DNA of 64,000 bases from Acephala macrosclerotiorum (taxonomy: Eukaryota; Ascomycota; Leotiomycetes; Helotiales; Mollisiaceae), in contig MU119224.1 in NCBI GenBank assembly GCA_014904845.1, positions 366,506-430,505 on the forward strand, read 5' to 3'. The notes under the pieces are model-generated. The model did not search any database and was not told where the DNA came from. It saw only the letters and a program-made list of their open reading frames with translations. The translations under genes and the position numbers were made by a program. Positions 34,276 through 44,973 of this stretch are shown here, piece after piece (the stretch's first letter is position 1; each line of letters begins with the position of its first letter).

Positions 34276-35301
34276 ATGCCGCCCTCTCCGACGCGTCTAC
34301 GTCAAATCGCCCTAGTGGCAGAAGATTTGGAGAAAACAAGACACCTCCTGGTGCGCTGACCTAGCATACACTCAGAGTACGCCCATCGCTGAGTACTTGA
34401 CGCAGACAACAGTCATTGGCACGGAAGTCATATTCGAGGATCCAGCGGTCGGACAATGGGGCCTGAAGAACATTCTCGGTTCTCCCGTTCAATCTCCCAG
34501 CTATTCACAGTCACTAAAACCCTCTCCAAGTCCCCATCGGCGGCGACATAATCGAAGTCGTATCTCCCTTCCGCTCAGACACTCCGGCATCTAGACAGCT
34601 CTTGAAACGAGGCGATGGCGGATATATGATCATAATGCAGACTGTCGACGCGAATGCTCGGAAGGCGTACATCGAACGGAATAAGCTTGCTAAGGTCATC
34701 TTATGCCATGAATTGGAGAAAAGTGTCTGTATACAGTACCACCCGAAGGGTATTAAAGGTAGGATGGAAGTGGCTAGAGGTTACGAGACGTGCGGGGCTA
34801 ATTGGGATAATAGGAGGCGTGATACCGGAGCTCGATTCTCACCATCATTCCGACTCCCATCCAGATCCGCTAGCGGAACCATTCTCGCCTTGGCATGCTG
34901 TTGGACCTCCTGAAACATACCCGATATATTCTGCAGGCATGAAAAGGCATGGAAATTTACAACTCCTTTCAACGACCTTAAGGCTAGCGCCTGGCGATCA
35001 CGATACACTTACTGCAGCGAAGCAATGGGAGCATATCTTCGGGATCCAGAGAGGCAAGAAAGACGGAGAGATAGAGTTCACGAATGCGAAGCTGAGTTTC
35101 TTACCTGGCGAGCAGGGAAAGGGCGAGGGTATCACGGAGATCGTGATTGGCGTTGACGGCAGGGAGAGACTTGACGGGATACATAGGAGAGCTAGTCAAG
35201 CAGCACTGACGATCGACAACGAGGGGCGTCTTCATATGCTGGGGGTGAAGTGGTCTTTCTTATGGCTGGGCGACAGCGGGGAAAGCAGGTGTCGATTGTA
35301 A
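34276..35301 (+). CDS. VOC superfamily (glyoxalase-like) protein (287 aa)
   Basis: Four exons: 34276-34350, 34406-34478, 34531-34758, 34814-35301; introns 55, 52 and 55 bp, GT/AG, total 288 codons with consistent phases. The start is RLRQIALVAEDLEKTRHLL, the first beta-alpha unit of a VOC fold, followed by TTVIGTEVIFEDPAVGQWGL, a VPIGGDIIEVVSPF strand and GDGGYMIIMQTVDA, the order seen in fungal glyoxalase-like proteins. The second half (PELDSHHHSDSH, HAVGPPETYP, AAKQWEHIFGIQ, LSFLPGEQGKGEGITEIVIG) looks like the second VOC module. VOC enzymes bind a metal and act on small molecules; His residues in the H-rich loop and Glu in IEVV and ITEIV could be ligands. Substrate unknown. No targeting signal seen. 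Confidence 0.8.
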
Positions 35302-36107
35302 GCCTGTCATACGTTGATACTTTAACTTTAACTGGTAGAAGGCCGCTACAATTACTTGGTGTAAGATATGGTGGGCCATGCTCAAACAATGGACTAGCTT
35401 GATTTGGGCCTCAGACACCGATGGTTTCTGGAGCATTTACCTCCTCTGGGACTTTTAACTCAGCTAGGACATTCAGATCATCGGAGACTCAAGTCTTTTG
35501 GGACATTTATGTGGTCTAGGACATTCAGAACAGGTAGGGCATCTAAGATATTTCGGACATTTTCCGCCGCCCCGAGGAATATGGTGTGAACCAGATATAC
35601 CTCCCACACCAAAACTTGATGTGACGTCTCGGTGCATGTTAGGGGATCTCAAATTTTTTTTTTTCCGCATCCATCCCATCTGTTTGCGTTCTTTCATCAA
35701 GCATATCTGCAAGAGGGGCCGAGTCTACGACTTTGTCTTTTGGTGTATTCTTTCTGCTTCATGCTTCAACCCTTTTATAAACATACTTGAGATCTTTTCC
35801 CTAAGTTCATCGCCACAAAATCCGGATTTCACCACCACAATCACATTTCACTATCCAAGTCCGAGACGATATGCAGGTCGAAAAACAATACCATTGGTCG
35901 ACAACTTAAAACTCCTTGCTCATGCAATGCATCACTCGCAAGACGTGGTATCTAATATACGTACAAAGAACAACATCTGGAAAAAAGTTCCATCGATCCC
36001 AACACATCGTACATGATTGGCCCTGGCTCTGGACCAGTCCAGCCCATCTCAATCATTGCAATCATAACATCTAATCTTACAATTCTCTCCTTCCTCTCTT
36101 ACATCTT
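35302..36107. other. intergenic with imperfect repeats
   Basis: 3' flanks of two convergent genes. It holds the imperfect repeat at 35448-35553 and a T-run near 35656. The ORF at 35498-36016 has no recognisable content and is judged non-coding. Confidence 0.55.
35448..35553. repeat. imperfect direct repeat, about 52-54 bp, two units
   Basis: GGGAC at 35448 and 35500 is followed in each unit by a TAGGACATTCAGA block (35464 and 35516 region), and a third GGACATTT starts at 35555. The units are diverged. Confidence 0.5.
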
Positions 36108-38388
36108 CTAGGCACCTCCCGCCGCCACGCAGTCGTCCTCTTGGTTTTGGCAATCCGCCAGGTTGAAGGCGCCTGCAGCGGAACCAGAGTTAAACGCGTT
36201 AGCACAAGCGTTGAATTGAATATCACAACTCCTCTGCACCGCCGCCGACTTATTCACAAACGTATTCCCATTCACCAAAAATGGTCGTGTGGAATCTCCC
36301 GAGTCTGTGATTGCTGGTGCAGCGATACCTCCCAATGCCGAAGCATCAGAAACGAGAGTTGCGGTGTTGATTGCTAGTGCGGAGCTTGTGGTTGAGGATG
36401 CTGAGACTGGGCTGTTGGAGATTGAGGAGGAAGCTGAGGAGGAGGCGGCGACTTGAACGGCAAGGGTGGAGGAGGGAGCATCGACCCAGACGGTTGAGCT
36501 GACGATGGTGCAGGTAGACTCTGTTGCTCCGAGGACGGCTGCGGCTGTCGTTTGAGCGATAGATGTGGTGGTTGTTTGAGCGACTGCTGCTTGGCTAGTG
36601 ACGATTGCCACAGCTTGTTGAGATGTGCTCGTCGCGACAGAAGTTGTGATCGTAGCCTCAGAGATCACTGACCCAGTAACGGTAGCACTTGGTGGGACTG
36701 TGGCTGTAGCAGTAATTTGAGCAGCAGTAGAAGCTGACGTCTGAGTGCTCGCCGCAGAACCACAAGATTCCTTCTGGCTCGAACACTCCTCGAATGAGAA
36801 TCCGGGACCGGAGAAGGAGACACAGGTGTTGAATTGTGCGGTACAAGCTGCTCCAGCTGCCTCAACAATGTCTTCGAATTCCTCCTCGAGGACAACGAAG
36901 GAAGAGCCTTTCTTTCCGACGGAAGGAGGGAGACCACCGAGAGAGAGGACAAACTCGAAGAATGTCTCGATGACGACAACTTTTTGGATGATGACGGTTT
37001 CGCTGGCGGATGAAGCGGATGAGGCGGCGTTGCCTTTTCCACCTTTACCGGCATTGGTTGTTGTTGTTGTTGTTGTTGTTGTTGTTGCTGTGCCTACGGT
37101 GCTGAGTGCGGAGGCTGATGTTGAAGATGAGGTGGTCGAGGTAGTGGGGGCGGCTCCTTGGTTGCCCTTAGCACTCTTTGTCGCTTTGGTTGTAGCGGCA
37201 AAGGTGGTGTTGGCGAAGATTTGTGTGGAGATGGTCTTTCCACCTTTGCCGGCCTCGGTGCTGGTGGTAGAGCTAGACAGCTCGACGCTCGAGGTAGTGG
37301 TGTCCTTGCCGGCTTTGGTGGTGGTTGAGACTTCAGAAGATGAAGCCTTGTTGCCTCCCTTAGCCACACTGGTTGTCGAAGCTTCACTGGATGAAGCTTT
37401 GCTGTTGCCCTTGGCCACGCTGGTAGTAGAGGCAACTGCGGACGACGAGGCGACTGAAGCAGCAGCAGTAGCAGTGTCAATTGCACCTGGGCCTGCGGCC
37501 ACAGCACTGGCAGCTAGGGCGGCGGCGGCTTGTCCCCCGGATCCATTGTTTGAAGCAGCGTTAGCAACATTGCCATTGCCAATGACGGTGAACTTAGTGC
37601 AATCATCAGCAGTTCCTCGCTGAGCAACAGGCATGATAACTGGCTGATGGTTGGAAGCAGAGGCCATGGTGCAAACACGGTAGTTTCCAGCAGGGAGACC
37701 ACCAGTGACAGTAGCAGAGAGAAGACCCTTGCCATTTCCGGCATCATTGATACCTTTGAAAAAGGCAAATTGGGTGGGGTCGAGAGCGGTGGTGGGGTTA
37801 AGACTGGCACCCATATCTTGAACCGTAACATGGGTGTGGCCAACGACCTGGCCACCAGAGAGGGATTGAGGGGCGCTGAAGTAGGTGGCATCAGCGTTGG
37901 TGAAAGAACCAGCTACTAAGTTGGACATCTGAACGGTAATGTTGAACGTCGTGTCTGATTGAATTGTGGCACTTCCGGCGAGAGGAAATGTGATGACACT
38001 GGAGACCATAGCGGTCTTGGCTGGAAGATCACCCATGGCTGGGAAGTGTTAGTCAAGTGGCGAGCACTAGGTGAGATGACTTACGGATTCCATTGCAAGA
38101 CCCCGTAGTGATCTGCAGACCGTTGCTAAGAGTCTTTCCAGCGCAAAAGTTGATGAAGTTGTTTTCCGAGGTTTGCGACTTAGCCTGGTTGGCTTCGTTG
38201 GCTCCGACTTCTTGACTTCCGTCAACGAACGAACCACTTTGAATAGCGTTTGCAGCTAGAGTTGTAGCGGTAGCATCATCACTAGCACGTTTGTGAAGAA
38301 GAACGTGGTGGTGTCTTGTGTCAAGCACAGAGCGAGCCTCAATGAGACCGGCTGAGACGAGCAGGATCAGTATGGATGGGGTGAACAT
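36108..38388 (-). CDS. secreted Ser/Thr/Ala-rich fungal protein with duplicated Cys motif (744 aa)
   Basis: Exons 38388-38085 and 38038-36108 (46-bp intron, GTAAGT...CTAAC...CCAG), total 745 codons. Signal peptide ~1-18 (FTPSILILLVSAGLIEA), then a Lys-Arg at 33-34 (LLHKRAS) suitable for Kex2 processing. The conserved part spans roughly residues 75-245: INFCAGKTLSNGLQI, SCNGIPMGDLPAK, VVGHTHVTVQ, DPTQFAFFKGINDAGNGKG, GLPAGNYRVCTM, NHQPVIMPVAQRG. Then a long Ser/Thr/Ala/Lys-Gly linker with a poly-Thr run. Two Cys units, C-x6-C-x12-C-x6-C (~500-527) and C-x6-C-x17-C-x6-C (706-739), flank another Ser/Thr-rich stretch. The conserved part resembles proteins often misnamed ribosomal protein S17 in fungal databases. 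Probably O-glycosylated and cell-wall or matrix located; biochemical function unknown. Confidence 0.85.
37057..37086. repeat. (GTT)10 microsatellite encoding poly-Thr
   Basis: Ten GTT units on the plus strand, read as ACA codons on the minus strand. It gives a run of ten Thr near residue 420 of the secreted protein. Length variation here would keep the frame. Confidence 0.9.
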
Positions 38389-40039
38389 TTTGAAGTTTTG
38401 CTTGTTCTTGAGAAAGTAAGGTGTATGTGTAAATGTGTACGGTCCGGCCTGGTAAAATAGGTTTATGTAGCAAGAAGCAGAAAAGAGCGACGCAGTCGAT
38501 ACGGAGAACGAATGAACAAAGTCAACTAAAAGAATGTGACAGAACGAGCATCAAGGAATGTAGGTCGAAAAGACCGATAAGGAGAGACATGAAAGCTGGG
38601 CGCTGGCTCAGATTATATCCTCTCCCACATCGTGGGCTCACGTCGCAGAAGGAAATGAGCTTCGGCGTCAACGGCTTGGCGGCAATCATTGATCAAACAT
38701 CTGGAAGACCAACTAGACCAATTCTCACGACCCCTCGTGATCCCCGCCTCAACCTCGTCGCTTCATGTTCCCTATTCTGCAGTTTCAAACTCGCGGAGCT
38801 AGACGCGGGAGCGCGGCCAAGAACGCGAAAGACGGTAAACTGGAAGCGAAGAACAGCAACCTGCGAGAAATAGAGTAAGAATCGGGAAGGATCATGCGTC
38901 AAATTGATTAAGGTACGGCCAGCACGGCCTTCTACCCACGAGAGAGCTCGCGATCTGAGACAGGATCGGTCTCTGATGAGGTTCAAACAGGAGAAGATAT
39001 GATAATGGAGATCTGAGACAAGCATCCCCCTTTCGCTTAAGGGCCATGCTGCAGTGTTGGGATGAAAATCTGATTAGATGCATCGCAACACAACCTGCGC
39101 ATGAAGGAAACTGCATTGAACGAGGTGGAATCGTCATACTGCAAAATAACTCAGCCTCGGTGATAAATGCGCTCCACCAAAATAAGGACTTTAATCCTTT
39201 ATCTGATCTTGCAATGAATGCCACCATCGCGATACTTTTACGAAAATGATAGGAAGCGGTCGCGAAGAAGGCGCAGCGCTTAATCTGATCTCCTGGCTGG
39301 TGGTCAGGTTTCATCCCTCTGATCTGGCGGAAGGCGAGACACTTCGGCCCCAGGGTTATCAGATGAACAAGAAGCCACAGCTGAGATGAATAAGCCTTGC
39401 TGGGAATACGGATAAGCTTCGCTGATGTGCGGATTGCGCTGGTTGGTGAACGGTGACTGAAAACGAGTGCGAGCAGGGCTTGAAGAACACGAGGAGGACC
39501 CTGAGTTTCGTTCTCTGTTGGTGAGGCAAGTTGTAACGGAGGATCCCCATCCAGGAGCCTGCCAATCATTTGGTCATCGCCGAGCCGAGGACCGAAGATC
39601 AGACCTCGAGTCTTTGGAGTCCGTTTGAGATGAAAAAAGCAAGGCATCGTGAGAAGACGGGCGATGAAGAGCACGCTCATGAAGAAGTTGAAGAGAAAGT
39701 GACTTTTGTGACTTTATGGCCTGAGGCAGCCAAACCGCAATCTCCTATTATCCTCTTTATCGATAACAGATTCACGTGTAGAATTGCCTACTCTACAACA
39801 GGTTAGGCTCAAAATTTGTTAGCTCGATGTCGCCTCAGAAATGTGAGAATAGGGACGAAGATCGTGAAGTCAACTTTCAAACGACCAACCATCGCCACAC
39901 CTTTCCTTAATCCGCCGAGTCGTCTTACTCTCTTCGTCCCTCGAACTGTTCTTCCCTTCCCCCGCGTATTTCACAACGACCGCGACCAGGCGGAGGCCTT
40001 AATAGGACCCGACAGAATCTTCAACAGCCACCATAGAAG
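38389..40039. other. divergent intergenic region, secreted protein / TIM17
   Basis: No gene accepted. The 262-codon ORF at 38892-39680 (minus) has no domain and overlaps ORFs on the other strand. The last ~100 bp before TIM17 are strongly C/T-rich (TCTTACTCTCTTCGTCCC), a usual feature of housekeeping-gene promoters in filamentous fungi. Confidence 0.6.
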
Positions 40040-40734
40040 ATGGATCACACTCGAGACCCATGTCCCTGGGTGGCATTGAACGACTTTGGAGGAGCGTTCT
40101 GTATGGGAGTATGTACTGCCTACTTGGGCTCACCTGGCTCCCCTGCATCTTGCATCTGAGCTTGGTCGCCCAGCTCCTGGCCATATCGAAACACATCAAG
40201 CTGACAGGTTTTGTGCACAGGCAATTGGAGGAGCAGTATGGCACGGTGTTAAGGGCTTTCGAAATTCACCATATGGAGAGAGACGAATTGGTGCGCTCAC
40301 AGCTATCAAGGCACGAGCACCGGTATTAGGGGGCAACTTTGGTGTTTGGGGAGGACTCTTCTCGACATTCGATTGTGCTGTGAAGGGGGTTAGAAAGAAG
40401 GAGGATCCATATAATGCCAGTATGTGTACTATGTTAAAGGAAATATATTTAAGGTCGAGTGCTGACAATTGGATAGTTATTGCAGGATTTTTCACTGGAG
40501 GAGCCTTGGCTGTTAGAGGAGGATATAAGGCAGCAAGAAACTCTGCGATAGGATGCGCGTGTCTACTGGCCGTTATTGAGGGTGTAGGAATTGGGTTCCA
40601 AAGAATGATGGCAGAAAACACACGACTAGAAGTATACTCGACTCTTCATTCTACACAGCACCTGCTAACCTCGAATCCAGGTACCACAACCTCCACCAGC
40701 AGAACCCGGGACCGCCATGGCCGTCGCTCATTAA
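40040..40734 (+). CDS. TIM17: mitochondrial import inner membrane translocase subunit TIM17 (158 aa)
   Basis: Four exons: 40040-40108, 40221-40419, 40477-40631, 40681-40734; introns 112, 57 and 49 bp, phases consistent, 159 codons. [20 protein letters not shown] is the near-invariant Tim17 N-terminus. It continues [64 protein letters not shown] and [20 protein letters not shown]. The four Gly-rich membrane helices and the two intramembrane-space Cys are present, and length is normal. Tim17 is a core channel subunit of the TIM23 complex, which carries presequence proteins into the matrix and inner membrane. The short last exon ([17 protein letters not shown]) is the least certain part; a different frame in this region is also open for ~70 codons. 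Confidence 0.92.
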
Positions 40735-40795
40735 TTACCCTTTCAAAACGACCTCGAACCTCGCGTCATCCGTCCCAAATGACAGCAACAATCAG

Positions 40796-40981
40796 AACTC
40801 TACTCTTTCGTCCTTGGCTAGGAAAGCCTCGGGCAACTGTATTCTTGGACTGCGTTCAACTCTACTCTTCCGCTCCTGGCTGGGATAGCTTCGAGCAACT
40901 GTACCTTTGGACTATGTTCAACTCTACTCTTTCGCCCGTGGCCGGGTGAGCCTGGGGCATCTGTATTCTTGGACTACGATT
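40796..40981. repeat. three tandem 62-bp repeats just downstream of TIM17
   Basis: Copies start at 40796, 40858 and 40920, each AACTCTACTCTT(T/C)CG followed by a variable CT/GG stretch and TGTA(T/C)(C/T)TTGGACT. The spacing is exactly 62 bp both times; copies are 75-85 percent alike by eye. They lie in the probable 3' UTR of TIM17. Confidence 0.85.
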
Positions 40982-41990
40982 CATGCTTCAGCATAGCTCG
41001 ACGGTGTATATCTAGAAAGGCTCGGCGTCGACCGAGATGGTGAATGAAATAATGCACGATATGGATGCTGTACAAAAAGACCTTCGGAGTTTCCACTTGG
41101 CGTTTCATGTTCGAGAGAGCTAGTCGAAAGAATCTGGCGGACTTGGTATCGGCCAGTGCCTATGTTGGAAGCGAATACATATTCTGCTGGCTCTTTGGGG
41201 CTACAGAAACAGAATATGCTAGCGCCTCTCAAGCGAGAGATGGTGCCACAAACCCTGGTGACCCCCCCGCAAATACACAAGTTACCCTAAGTGTTCTTGA
41301 AGTTGATGGACATCTAAGTCTCAAAAGTCAAGACGCTCTTTCTATTCTAGCTCCCCTACTTTCTAGCCAGCAAAATGTTGAAAGCAATTTCATTGTCGGC
41401 TTCCTGCTTATAATGCTCTCAAATAATCTCTAACACTTGACACTTTATAGATACGACGAGGCGGAGTGCTCAAAGATCAACGTGGTGGTCCAATTCCTTA
41501 TTAAGAAACAGCCAACTTCATTTGAAGTGAGTACTCCCTTCGCCAAGCTCAGCAAGGTTGCACTCCTCCCGAACTGGAGTATCTTCCAGCATCGAGAACT
41601 CAGCATAAATTGGACATTGATTCTGGTCCTGTTTAACCAATGCTTTTCCTGCCAGTGATGCCTGTCCTAAGAATATGTTTCATCCTATCCCTCTCCATTC
41701 TAGTTTCATTTTCAACCATAAAACCATCCACTCCCAGAACAATCCTTTCAGCCTCTTTCTCGAAATCATCAACTAGTAATAAACTCTACCAAATCCCAAC
41801 AACCTATCCAATTTCTCCGCCGCCTCCAATAACCTCTCTTGGTTTCCATTTCTATCTCCACTCCAACTATTTACTTGCTGAACGTATTTATTTTCTTAGT
41901 TTCTTTTTTTCTCGCAAGTATAAATCCCTATGATCAAAGTACTTGGAAGATTATACTGGCGTTCAAAGAATCAGTTTTTGTATTAAAGTA
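40982..41990. other. transition zone before the AT-rich block; possible gene remnant
   Basis: ATGs at 41037 and 41061 open a short frame (MVNEIMHDMDAVQKDLRSF) that stops at a TAG; the adjacent frame (ERASRKNLADLVSASAYVG) stays open to 41433. This looks like a possible frameshifted ORF but no family is recognised. AT content rises from about 41640 and becomes extreme at about 41990. Confidence 0.4.
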
Positions 41991-43840
41991 AACTTTGGAA
42001 ATAAAAGTTTAATTTACAACGAAATATTTAAAATTTTTTTTAATTAATTAAAATTATTAAAATTATTAATAAAACTTTTATAGTTTTTATTTTTTTTGTT
42101 TATTAATAATATTTTTACGTAATAATAAAAAATATTAAAATTTGAATTTATATTATATTATAAATAATTATAAATAATAATTATTATTATAATTTATAAA
42201 CGTTTATAAAATTTTATTAAAAATATATTATTTTAAATATTTAAATATTAAAAAATTTAATTAATTGAAATAAATATTTAAAATTATTAATATAATATTA
42301 ATTAAAAAAATTTAATATTAAATATATTTATATAATAATAATAATTTTTAATAAATTTTTAATATATTTTTTATTAATTATTAAATATAATTTAATATAA
42401 ATATTTTTAAATATTTTAATAAAATTATAAAATATAAAATAACGAGTTTCGTTTATATTCGTTTTCGTTATTTTTTATCGTTTAACGATTTTATATAAAT
42501 TTTAAAATAATTTAAAACAATTATAAAAATCGTAATTTTAATTCGTTTTATTCGAAGTTTTATTTACAACGCGTAATTTTTTATATAATTTAATTTTTAA
42601 ATTAATTCGATTATATACGTAATACGATTACAAATTTAAAAATTATATAATATAATATATAAATAATTAATAATTAATATATTATTTAATTATTAAAATA
42701 AAATAAAATATTTATTAATTTAATTTTTTATTAAATATAATAATATATAATTATAATATATTTAATTTTTTAATAAATTTTAAAATTTTTATTAAATATT
42801 ATTATAAATTTATAAAATATTTTTATTATTAAATAAATATTATAATATTATTTTATTATATTATATTATTATTTATATTACGTTTTTTTAAAAAAGAATT
42901 TATAAATATTTTATAACGTTTAATTAATAATTAAAAATTTTTTATATTTAATAATAATAAAAATTTTTTAATAATTTATATTTTTATTAATAAATATTTT
43001 ATTAATCAATTTAAAAATATATTTAAATAAATTAAATAAATTTTTATAAAATTTGAAATAATTTTTTTTTATAAATTTTTTTATTTTTTATAATTAAAAA
43101 TTTAAAAAAAAATTTAATAATAAAAATATTAATTATATTTTTATATATTTTAAAAAACTTTAATAAAATTATTAATATTTTTTAAATTATTAATAATTAA
43201 TAATTAATTTTATTATAATATTTAATAAAAAATTTAAATTTTAATTTATTTTAAACGTTTTTTATTTTATTTATTATTAATTTTTTTATAAAATCATTTA
43301 ATTATTATAATAATAAAAATATAATTTATTTATTTTAAAATTTTAAATTAAATTTTTTAATTGATTAATTTTTATAATAAAATTTTTATATATTAAATTA
43401 TATATAAATAATAAAATAAAATTTTTATTTAATTATTAAAATAAAAAAATATATTTATTAATTTAATATTAAATTATAATTATATACGATATAAAATTAT
43501 TTATAATTAATATTATTTTATTTTTAAATTTTAAATTTCATTTTTTAAAAAATAAATAATTAAATTAAATTAATATATTTAAAATATATATATTATAATA
43601 ATAATAATAATATTTAATTAATTAAATTAAAAGTATTATATATTTTATAATTTTATTATAACGTTTAAAAATATTTGTATTAAATTATATTTAATAATTA
43701 ATAAAAACGTATTATTAATTTATTAAAAATAATAATTAAAATTTAAAATTATTATTATTATTATTTAAATATATTTATTATTAAATTTTTTTTAATTAAT
43801 ATTAAATTTATTTTATTTATTTTATTATTCAATTTACGTA

Positions 43841-43893
<53 letters not shown>

Positions 43894-43988
43894 TTTATAA
43901 ATTCAATATTATAATAATTTTTTCGTTTTTTTAATTCAAATTAATAATAGTTTATTAATATTTCAAATAATTATTAAACGATTATTAT
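41991..43988. other. extreme AT-rich, RIP-type sequence without genes
   Basis: Almost all G and C occur as CpG (ACGT, TCGA, ACGA contexts); CpA, CpT and CpC are nearly absent and stops are dense in all frames. This is the end state of heavy C-to-T change on both strands outside CpG. No coding content can be read. Confidence 0.8.
43844..43891. repeat. (TTA)16 microsatellite
   Basis: 48 nt of perfect TTA repeats, about 100 bp left of the copia element. Confidence 0.95.
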
Positions 43989-44220
43989 TGAAACGTTCGA
44001 AAACAAATCACGAAATATTAAAATTTTAATCTAATATCAATAATTCAATTTTATTTGCTTTTTTTTAGAAAAAGTATCTCTTTATTTATATAATTAAATA
44101 GAGTAAACGTAAAATTAAAAAATGGACACTAGAGTAACTATTGTTAAAAACAATAGAAATTATAATTAAAATTATTTAATCGATCGCTTAAACGATTATA
44201 TAATTGAATTGATATTAGTA
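43989..44220 (-). repeat. 3' LTR of the copia element
   Basis: Aligns with 50075-50308 over its full length. Differences are nearly all C/T or G/A (for example GGACAC against GGATAT, ATCGCTT against ATTATTT), with a two-base length difference near one end. Confidence 0.85.
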
Positions 44221-44592
44221 ATTTTTTTTTTTAAAAAAAGACGCTTTTTCCAATTCGTAAACCAAATATAAAAAAGAATATTATCGCGATTATTAACGCG
44301 CTATTTTACTACCAAATACTAAAAAAAATTTTGATTATAAATCAATTATTATTACGTATTGTAATATTTAATTAATTAAATTAAATTTAAAAAAATTCTT
44401 TCAAATCCAGTATTTATAATCTCTGAGTCAATCGAAAGTCCTATTTTTAAAAATACCGAAAATATCGAAAAACACTAAAAATACTAAAACAATAATTATA
44501 CGTTTTTTTTTTTAGTACTATTTTTTTTAATAATTACTTTTTTCGCTATTTTCGTTTTTATTAATTGATTTTTAAACTTCGAAACGTTATAC

Positions 44593-44973
44593 TTATTTCT
44601 GTATTTTAATATTAAAACGATTAATATTAATAAATGATTTAAATATTTTATTAGCGTTAAACTTGATTATAATATTAATTGAATTACTATTTTTAGTAAT
44701 CCATCGAATTTTCGAGAATTTTCTGTGTTTATACGATTGTTTGATAATTATAATATCAATTATAAAACGCTTTTTCTTGGTAATATCAAATTTAATTATA
44801 TACTCGTAAAAAAAAAAATATTTGATACAAATAATTACGAAAACTAAATTCAATTCGAATTGTTTTATAATAAAATTAAAAATAGTAAAAATCGAGATTT
44901 TTATATCGATTTTTATTATTATTGCGTATAGTTCAAAAGTTAAAATAATACGAATAATTCTTTTGTATTTCAT
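44593..44973 (-). pseudogene. remnant of copia pol, RNase H and C-terminus
   Basis: A chance-long 126-codon open frame keeps the pattern of fungal copia pol ends: KRFIIDIIIIKQSYKHRKFS, KIRWITKNSNSINIIIKF, NANKIFKSFININRF. These correspond in spacing to the family's (R/K)LxIDI...(R/K)xSYERxE...IRWI...NPADxxTK...ALxxFI. Substitutions toward Ile, Lys, Asn and Phe are what transition decay of Ala, Pro, Glu and Leu codons gives. Non-functional. Confidence 0.7.

Noticed and set aside
35498..36016. 172-codon plus-strand ORF
   Set aside because: Its first part is the imperfect GGACATT repeat and the rest has no protein-like pattern.
36745..37623. 292-codon plus-strand ORF rich in Val/Glu/Leu
   Set aside because: Exact antisense shadow of the Ser/Thr/Ala-rich linker of the secreted protein at 36108-38388.
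18158..38388. Secondary-metabolite biosynthetic cluster (UGT, LPMOs, isomerase, VOC protein)
   Set aside because: No polyketide synthase, peptide synthetase, terpene cyclase, P450 or pathway transcription factor; the genes are in mixed orientation with housekeeping genes between.
38892..39680. 262-codon minus-strand ORF
   Set aside because: Random-looking composition, no domain, and it lies in the divergent region between two well-supported genes. Kept only as a remote possibility.
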